This document shows, piece after piece, positions 5,649 through 10,266 of a DNA stretch of 10,266 nt. Each line of letters begins with the position of its first letter. Position 1 is the stretch's first letter. The stretch comes from an uncultured Oscillospiraceae bacterium (GTDB lineage: Bacteria > Bacillota > Clostridia > Oscillospirales > Oscillospiraceae), in NCBI GenBank assembly GCA_934661135.1, contig CAKUJA010000074.1:1-10266 (forward strand), written 5' to 3'. The notes beneath the pieces are model-generated. The model saw only the letters and a list, made by a program, of their open reading frames with translations. It was not told the origin of the DNA and did not search any database. Position numbers and translations under genes: made by a program.

Positions 5649-5688
5649 AAAGAGCCGGAAGCAAATTTCTGCTTCCGGCTCGTGTTTT
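5649..5688. terminator. Terminator just downstream of the XRE repressor gene
   Basis: Perfect 11-bp stem GAGCCGGAAGC/GCTTCCGGCTC (5652-5662 with 5671-5681) and an 8-base loop. It is followed by TTTCTAT on the minus strand and CGTGTTTTAT on the plus strand. It lies 14 bases past the stop of the repressor gene. Confidence 0.75.
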
Positions 5689-5695
5689 ATCTGTG

Positions 5696-5905
5696 TTATG
5701 CGGCTTTCTCTACAATCACATCCTCCATTGAAACGTTCAGATACCGGCTAAGTGCGTATAAATTGTCCACGCTTGGCATATTACTTCCACGCAGCCAACG
5801 ATATACTGCCTGCGGTGAGGCAAGTCCCATCGCTTCCTGAACGTCTTGAACCGTGACTTCCCGAGTGTTCATCAGCTCTTTGATATGCGCGCCTGTGGCG
5901 CGCAT
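5696..5905 (-). CDS. Small XRE-family helix-turn-helix regulator
   Basis: 69 aa, nearly one HTH_3 domain. Helix 1 is GAHIKELMNTREVT (5-18), the helix-turn-helix covers VQDVQEAMGLASPQAVYRWL (19-38), then RGSNMPSVDNLYALSRYLNV (39-58), the usual tail pattern of Cro/CI-like proteins. It should bind a palindromic operator as a dimer and act as a repressor. ATG 5903-5905 keeps helix 1; an internal ATG (residue 12) would remove it. There is no good SD, and the start lies in a 12-bp palindrome. The frame is open upstream and reads PVID before the Met, so the start may have been remodelled. It follows the broken RecD-like gene by 23 bases. Targets unknown; the palindromes here and at 5439-5563 are candidates. 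Confidence 0.82.
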   Translation of the reverse strand: MRATGAHIKELMNTREVTVQDVQEAMGLASPQAVYRWLRGSNMPSVDNLYALSRYLNVSMEDVIVEKAA

Positions 5906-5908
5906 ATC
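5882..5908. promoter_or_regulatory. Palindrome covering the repressor start codon
   Basis: GATATGCGCGCC-TGT-GGCGCGCATATC: perfect 12-bp arms around three bases. It contains the start codon (5903-5905). As DNA it fits an autoregulatory operator; as RNA it would hide the start in a GC-rich hairpin. Either would limit repressor synthesis. Confidence 0.5.
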
Positions 5909-5928
5909 AATAACAGGATATTTGAAGC

Positions 5929-6852
5929 TTATGCGGCAAAGTGCATCTTCTGGTGCGTCTTGATGACCAGCATACTCTTGCGCGGCTCCGGCGGCGTGAC
6001 CATTGCGATGTGGAGCGCCTCCTTACTTCCAACAAGGATGACCTGCTTTTTTGCACGAGAGATTGCTGTGTAGAAAAGATTGCGCCGAAGCATTTTTTGA
6101 CAGTCTGTGCTGGCAGGCATAATGACCGTATCATACTGGCTGCCCTGACTTTTGTGCACGGTCAACGCATAAGCCAGCGCGAGTGTGCTCCCAATTTTGG
6201 CACTGAAAAACTTAGGCTGGCGGTTCGCGGAGAGCGGAATGTGAATAAACGCGCTGCCGCCCTCCATCGGCTCAACATGCGCCGTACCAATGTCGCCGTT
6301 AAAGCAGCGTTCCTCACGATTGTTCTTGAGAATCATGGTGCGGTCGTTTTCGCGGATGGTAATGCCATTATGCGTAACTTCCGGTTTTCCTTCAGCAGGC
6401 GGATTGACCACCTGCTGGAGCGTTTCATTCAGTTTTTTGACATCGGCTCTTGTCGTGGCGATGACCTGGACATTCTCGCCAGCGAGATGCCGCTTTACCA
6501 CTTCCTCTTGAATCACCTTAAAAATGTCACCTTCGCTGGCAGGAATCAGCTGGAAGGAGTCATCGAATTTCAACTCCTCGGAATCACTGAGATTTGGATA
6601 GTTCACGACATTGTAAAACAACGCGGATTCATTGTCCGACTGACGGTACTGCTGTTCCAAACGCGTGACAGGGCATCCGAGCTCCAGCAGCTCCGGAATC
6701 AGGTTTCCCGTACCAACTGAACTGAGCTGGTTCGGGTCACCCACCAACACGAGGCTGCAATTTGCAGGAAGCTTGCTGAGCAGGCCAGCAAAAAGCTCCA
6801 GCGACAGCATCGATGATTCGTCGATGACTATGCTAATAGCGAGGACTTTCAA
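5929..6852 (-). pseudogene. RecD-like ATP-dependent DNA helicase, N-terminal half missing
   Basis: The readable frame (307 codons from a TTG) carries only the C-terminal half of a RecD2-type SF1B helicase. Present: motif II VIDESSML (9-16), motif III LVGDPNQLSSVGTGN (36-50), the arginine-bearing QQYRQ (67-71), motif V TVHKSQGSQYD (231-241) and motif VI FYTAISRAKKQ (260-270). Absent: the Walker A motif and the N-terminal domains; the usual RecD2 length is about 730-750 aa. Without Walker A it cannot hydrolyse ATP. Homology ends at a 15-bp palindrome (6834-6865), and the upstream frame soon meets a TGA. RecD-like helicases occur on clostridial mobile elements, which fits the accessory look of the region. 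Whether the stub is expressed is unclear. Confidence 0.88.
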
Positions 6853-6865
6853 GTCCTCGCTATTA
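6834..6865. repeat. 15-bp-arm palindrome at the RecD-like gene breakpoint
   Basis: TAATAGCGAGGACTT-TC-AAGTCCTCGCTATTA, perfect. It lies exactly where helicase homology stops. No U-tract follows on either strand. It could be a recombination scar, the end of an inserted element, or a fold-back artefact of assembly. Confidence 0.6.
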
Positions 6866-7020
6866 CAACGATGGTCAGCTCATCTGTGGCAGAATGGTAT
6901 GGCCGAAGCGCGGAGCGGTATCATGAATGAAGGGTGATGTCGCTCGAAATTATACGCAATGAAATAAGCGCGGTTCAGCAGAAATTGCTATTGAAGTTGG
7001 AAATAAAATCAATCGCCATG
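6866..7020. other. Stretch without a convincing gene between helicase remnant and chr operon
   Basis: Only short frames are present. The best is on the plus strand, ATG 6937-6939 to TGA 7057-7059, 40 aa starting MSLEIIRNEISAVQQK with GAAGGGTG directly before the ATG; it overlaps the end of the second chr gene and may be a truncated gene start. No intrinsic terminator for the chr operon is visible, which also suggests a junction soon after 7021. Confidence 0.35.
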
Positions 7021-7596
7021 CTAGAATATGCACCAAAACAAGATTCCGAGGCCTGCTGAAAACAGGATCATCAGAATTGGCGATGGAGCTGTTTTTCTGA
7101 TTTTTTTACAAATCAGATGCGTTGCTCCGAGCATGGCAAATACTGCGATTGAGCGCAAATCGGGCGCAAATCCGGCCTGTAAATCTGTGAGGCCAAACAG
7201 CGTAGACAGCGCCATGCTGAGCGCGGTCGCAAGGATCATCGCTACAACGCACGGACGAACTCCCGATAAAAAGGCGTTGACGGGTGCATATTTTATCAGA
7301 TTCTTTAGTGCGGATGCAATTAAGAGAATAATCAAAAATGACGGCAACGCCACGCCCAGCGTTGCAACAAATGAACCGAGGATTCCGCCCTGTGTTGAGC
7401 CGATAAAGGTTGCCATATTCACGGCAAGGGGTCCCGGTGTGGATTCAGATACGGCAATAAAATTCAGAAACTCGTTCTCTGTCAGCCAGCCGTTGGAAAG
7501 CACCGTTTCGCGTACCAGCGAAACCATTCCATAGCCGCCGCCGAAAGACAAGGCACCGATCATCAAAAAGTTCAGAAACAGACGCAGGTATATCAT
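7021..7596 (-). CDS. chrA: Chromate transporter family protein, second half of a short-chain pair
   Basis: 191 aa, hydrophobic, with the CHR-domain landmarks FGGGYGM (18-24), WLTENEF (37-43) and SESTPGPLAVN (50-60). Several membrane helices follow, including LPSFLIILLIASAL and a long C-terminal hydrophobic run. Short-chain CHR proteins are encoded as tandem pairs that work together, equivalent to the two halves of long ChrA. Family members export chromate by proton-driven antiport, but substrate is untested for most gut Firmicutes members. Its ATG overlaps the end of the first chr gene by four bases. Gene symbol used in the family sense only. Confidence 0.85.
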   Translation of the reverse strand: MIYLRLFLNFLMIGALSFGGGYGMVSLVRETVLSNGWLTENEFLNFIAVSESTPGPLAVNMATFIGSTQGGILGSFVATLGVALPSFLIILLIASALKNLIKYAPVNAFLSGVRPCVVAMILATALSMALSTLFGLTDLQAGFAPDLRSIAVFAMLGATHLICKKIRKTAPSPILMILFSAGLGILFWCIF

Positions 7597-8168
7597 GACG
7601 TTTTCCCATCTCCTTTCCGGATTTTTCGCAGAAAGAAAACAACAAGCCCGACCGCGCCGCAGATCAGGATGTAAAACACAGAGGAAAACGAAACTGCTGT
7701 AATCGAGCAGCAGAGCATGGAAGCCATGACCAACGTGAGAAGCGTCAAGTTTAGTGCGTTTTTGTCAATACTTTTAAGCATTTTCAGCCCTGCGGTAAGG
7801 ATCAGATAGATCACACATACCTGAATCCCGCGGAATGCGCAGGAAACCCAGCGCAAATTGAGAAACTGATCAAAGAACAGCGAGATACCATAAATTACAA
7901 AGAAAGATGGAATGCAGACAGCAAGTGTGGACATGGCTGCACCCGCAAATCCTGCAATTTTGTAACCAATGTAAGTTGCACTGTTGATGGCGACTGGTCC
8001 TGGCGTGGATTCGGCTACCGCAACCATGTCCAGAAACTCGCTTTTTTCAAGCCATTTTTTCTTTTCAACGAACTCATTTTCAAGCAGCGCAATCATAGCG
8101 TATCCGCCGCCAAAGGTGAACGCACCGATTTTTAAGAATGTGATAAATAAAGAGCAAATTAGTTTCAT
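7593..8168 (-). CDS. chrA: Chromate transporter family protein, first half of a short-chain pair
   Basis: 191 aa, the same length as its partner, with FGGGYAM (19-25), KWLEKSEF (38-45) and AESTPGPVAIN (52-62), followed by predicted helices (LAVCIPSFFVIYGISLFF, FSSVFYILICGAVGLVVFF) and a basic tail. The two CHR proteins should sit with opposite topology in the membrane as a heterodimer. The start overlaps the lgt stop by four bases (ATGA), and AGGA lies nine bases upstream inside lgt. No ChrB-like regulator is present, so expression probably follows the upstream two-component genes and lgt. Confidence 0.87.
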   Translation of the reverse strand: MKLICSLFITFLKIGAFTFGGGYAMIALLENEFVEKKKWLEKSEFLDMVAVAESTPGPVAINSATYIGYKIAGFAGAAMSTLAVCIPSFFVIYGISLFFDQFLNLRWVSCAFRGIQVCVIYLILTAGLKMLKSIDKNALNLTLLTLVMASMLCCSITAVSFSSVFYILICGAVGLVVFFLRKIRKGDGKTS

Positions 8169-8941
8169 GCCTGTATATCCTGCCTTCTGCGAATAATACC
8201 TACAAGTAAAACACCCAATAGAACCAGGCAGCCAGACAACACCTGCGACACGCGGACACCTGGCATCAGATAGAGACTGTCAGTACGAAGTCCCTCTACA
8301 AAGCAGCGTATCACACCATAGCCGATCATGTAAAACGGAAGCAGATATCCCTTTTTTCTGAAATGCGGATAGGAGATCAGCATGACAATCAGCAGCAGTG
8401 TATTCAGTGCAGATTCGTAGAAGAACGTCGCCTGGTGCCACTGCCCGAGTTCCTCTATGTAAACACCATACGGAAAGGATTGGAGATCTGGATTTGTGAT
8501 CAGATTTCCGTAAGCCTCCTGATTCACAAAATTCCCCCAACGCCCGATGGCTTGTCCAAGAACAAGACTGGGAATCAGCGTATCTGCAAGCGACCAGAAG
8601 GAAAGCTTTTTGACCTTGCAGTAAATCAGTACAACAGCAACACCGCCGAGAATGCCTCCATAAATGGCAAGCCCGCCCTTATTGATTTGAAAAACGGAGA
8701 GAAGGTTATCCTTGTACTGCTCCCACTCAAAAAGCACATAGTATGCTCTGGCACAGAGAATACACACGGGAATCAGCCAAAGCACGAGATTATATAAGTG
8801 ATCCGGTTCAACTCCGGTTTTTTTACACCGGCGAAGTGCTAGCATAAATCCGAGGATCATGCCGAATGTGATGATGATACCGTACCATGCGATGTTCAGC
8901 CCTTCTATGCCAAACAGGTTTTCAACAGCATAATGATTCAT
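8165..8941 (-). CDS. lgt: Prolipoprotein diacylglyceryl transferase
   Basis: 258 aa from ATG 8939-8941. Lgt moves diacylglycerol from phosphatidylglycerol to the lipobox cysteine of prolipoproteins, the first step of lipoprotein maturation, in the cytoplasmic membrane. Seen: NIAWYGIIITFG near the N-terminus, GGLAIYGGILGG (89-100), the Lgt signature GQAIGRWGNFVNQEAYG (129-145) with its key Arg134, the TFFYES segment (172-177) and RCFVEGLRTDSL (212-223) with the second conserved Arg. Length is normal. The frame is open 47 codons further upstream, but that part overlaps the response-regulator gene, so the later ATG is right. The only SD candidate (AGGGAG) is 15 bases away, so initiation may be weak or coupled. 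Confidence 0.95.
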   Translation of the reverse strand: MNHYAVENLFGIEGLNIAWYGIIITFGMILGFMLALRRCKKTGVEPDHLYNLVLWLIPVCILCARAYYVLFEWEQYKDNLLSVFQINKGGLAIYGGILGGVAVVLIYCKVKKLSFWSLADTLIPSLVLGQAIGRWGNFVNQEAYGNLITNPDLQSFPYGVYIEELGQWHQATFFYESALNTLLLIVMLISYPHFRKKGYLLPFYMIGYGVIRCFVEGLRTDSLYLMPGVRVSQVLSGCLVLLGVLLVGIIRRRQDIQA

Positions 8942-8963
8942 GGATTTTTTGAAAGTCTCCCTG

Positions 8964-9665
8964 CTATTCGACGCGGAGCATCCGATAGCCGATTCCGATG
9001 TGCGTTTGTATGTATTGCTGCCCGTCTTTTCCGCGTTCCAGCTTTTTGCGCAGGGTCGCCATGAACACCCGCAGAGAAGCAATATCGTTTTCCCAACTGC
9101 TGCCCCAAATCTGCTGTGTGATGTAGGTGTGGGTCAGAACCTTGCCCACATTTTTTGAGAGCAGACACAACAGCTTGTATTCGATGGGCGTCAAGTGCAG
9201 TTCTGCACCGTCAAGATATGCGCAGCCTGCCGCATAGTCGATTTTCAGCGCACCGTTCGTAAAAATCGGAGAATCCTGCGCTGCGTCTGTTTTCATCAGC
9301 GACAGTCTCCGCTGCGTCACTCGCAGCCGCGCCAGCAGTTCATCCACGGAAAAGGGCTTGGTGAGATAATCGTCCGCCCCGGCATCCAGCGCCCCAATTT
9401 TATCAGCATCCTCCGTTCTGGCACTGATCACAATGATCGGCATATTCGACCACGAACGGATTTTTCGGATAATCTCCACGCCGTCCATATCTGGCAGTCC
9501 CAGATCAAGCAGCACAATGTCCGGGTTGTGAGACAGCGCCTCCATCACGGCGCTTGCGCCGCTTTGCGCAGAAAGATACCTGTATTCATGGGTTTTCAGC
9601 GTTGTTGTGATCAGATTGCGCACCGGCGTATCATCTTCTACAACGAGGACGAGTGGCTTATTCAT
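8964..9665 (-). CDS. kdpE: KdpE-like OmpR/PhoB-family response regulator
   Basis: 233 aa. Receiver domain about 3-117 with the acidic pair Glu10/Asp11-Asp12, phospho-acceptor Asp54 in VLLDLGLPDMDG, Ser81 and Lys103 in YLTKPF. A winged-helix DNA-binding domain follows (about 135-230) with LTPIEYKLLCLLSKNVGKVL, ASLRVFMATLRKKLE and HIGIGYRML. Overall it reads like KdpE, the K+/turgor-responsive regulator, but no kdpFABC is in the window, so the actual target is open. The ATG overlaps the kinase stop by eight bases; GAGGTG lies seven bases upstream inside the kinase gene. The gene ends 22 bases before lgt, so it probably shares an mRNA with lgt and the chr pair. Confidence 0.9.
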   Translation of the reverse strand: MNKPLVLVVEDDTPVRNLITTTLKTHEYRYLSAQSGASAVMEALSHNPDIVLLDLGLPDMDGVEIIRKIRSWSNMPIIVISARTEDADKIGALDAGADDYLTKPFSVDELLARLRVTQRRLSLMKTDAAQDSPIFTNGALKIDYAAGCAYLDGAELHLTPIEYKLLCLLSKNVGKVLTHTYITQQIWGSSWENDIASLRVFMATLRKKLERGKDGQQYIQTHIGIGYRMLRVE

Positions 9666-10266
9666 TTAGGTTCACCTCACTGAGCGGTACTGTAAAGGAA
9701 AAGATGCAGCCATGCGGCGAATTATCTTTCAATGTCATTTCGCCATTATGGGCATGAATGATGGCTTGGCAGAGCGTAAGCCCAAGCCCAAGACTTCGGC
9801 GGCTGTCGCCAATCGGATTGCCCCCGGTAAAGAACATTTCAAACACATGTTCCTTCAGTTCATCCGGGATACCGGGACCGTTATCGCTGACGCATATTTC
9901 AGCCATATTTTCTCGCGGGATTGCCGTGATCCGGATGTTCGAGTCGGCCGGAGTATATTTGACTGCGTTGTTCACCAAGTTGATAAGCACCTGCATGATG
10001 AGTCCCGCATCCACCCGAACCAGCAACGGTACATCTCCGCAATCCACTGCGATGTGATGTTCTGCGGACCTTCGGTCAATATGTCGGAGCGATTCCGATA
10101 CGATGTCGTCCACGACCTGATCAGAAAGGTGCAGTTTTACGCTGCCGTCCGCAATTTTTGTAATGGAAAGCAAGTTCTCAACCAGTCCCGTCAGCCATTG
10201 CGCATCGTCATAAATGTCCGTAAAAATCTGTTTCCGCGTTTGTTCATCCAGCACGTTATAGCTGTG
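9658..10266 (-). CDS. kdpD: KdpD-like sensor histidine kinase, C-terminal part only
   Basis: The last 202 codons are in the window; the frame continues past the right edge. Visible: the end of the dimerisation helix pair (DIYDDAQWLTGLVENLLSI), then the ATPase domain with N box NLVNNAVKYTP, G1 box DNGPGIP, F box FEMFFTG and G2 box LGLGLTLCQAI. The phospho-accepting His and any KdpD/Usp sensor domains lie outside. The apparent Met near the edge is a GTG codon inside the gene, not a start. Pairing with the KdpE-like regulator, overlapping by eight bases, supports a two-component system. The KdpD name rests on the ATPase-domain pattern and its partner. Confidence 0.87.
   Translation of the reverse strand, partial: HSYNVLDEQTRKQIFTDIYDDAQWLTGLVENLLSITKIADGSVKLHLSDQVVDDIVSESLRHIDRRSAEHHIAVDCGDVPLLVRVDAGLIMQVLINLVNNAVKYTPADSNIRITAIPRENMAEICVSDNGPGIPDELKEHVFEMFFTGGNPIGDSRRSLGLGLTLCQAIIHAHNGEMTLKDNSPHGCIFSFTVPLSEVNLNE

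Noticed and set aside
5941..6720. 259-codon plus-strand frame opposite the helicase remnant
   Set aside because: The minus strand carries clear SF1 helicase motifs; the plus frame has no domain pattern.
3750..7020. Complete IS element or integrative element with att sites
   Set aside because: No transposase, integrase or relaxase, and no matching direct repeats at the two edges were found; only remnants can be supported.
8965..9082. Extended N-terminus for lgt (47 extra residues)
   Set aside because: It overlaps the response-regulator gene and lacks Lgt homology; the family N-terminus matches the ATG at 8941.
1..10266. CRISPR arrays, tRNA or rRNA genes
   Set aside because: No regularly spaced repeats, cloverleaf with acceptor end, or rRNA-like conserved segments were seen on either strand.

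Overview
The window looks like a Clostridia genome of the gut Oscillospiraceae/Ruminococcaceae type. That rests on S-layer-homology (SLH) surface proteins with DUF4430 domains, a short-chain ChrA pair, Firmicutes-style Shine-Dalgarno (SD) sites and U-tract terminators. Taxonomy is inferred from gene content only. Every confident gene lies on the minus strand.

Region 1 (1-3669) is a run of three surface-protein genes. In transcription order they are a DUF4430 + basic-repeat + 3xSLH protein with a broken 5' end, a secreted alpha/alpha-toroid (prenyltransferase-like repeat) + 3xSLH protein, and a membrane-anchored DUF4430 protein cut by the window edge. Toroid plus DUF4430 are the two halves of the animal intrinsic factor/transcobalamin fold, so corrinoid or other small-ligand capture at the wall is a reasonable but unproven idea.

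Region 2 (about 3760-7020) is a gene-poor mosaic that looks accessory or mobile. Reading the minus strand from high to low coordinates it holds: a gene-less stretch; a RecD-like helicase lacking its N-terminal half, broken at a 15-bp palindrome; a small XRE repressor whose start codon lies in a 12-bp palindrome; several terminators and two related palindromes; a consensus promoter between perfect 28-bp inverted repeats (possibly invertible); a hairpin-dense stretch that looks like a large structured RNA; two tandem terminators whose arms can pair in alternative ways; two tiny overlapping genes; and four hairpins with partly complementary loops. This unit (possible switch, structured RNA, attenuator, small genes) is the most interesting part of the window.

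Region 3 (7021-10266) is a tight minus-strand operon: a KdpD-like sensor kinase (5' end outside), a KdpE-like response regulator, prolipoprotein diacylglyceryl transferase (lgt) and two chromate-transporter half-proteins. Most junctions overlap by 4-8 bases, which suggests co-expression.
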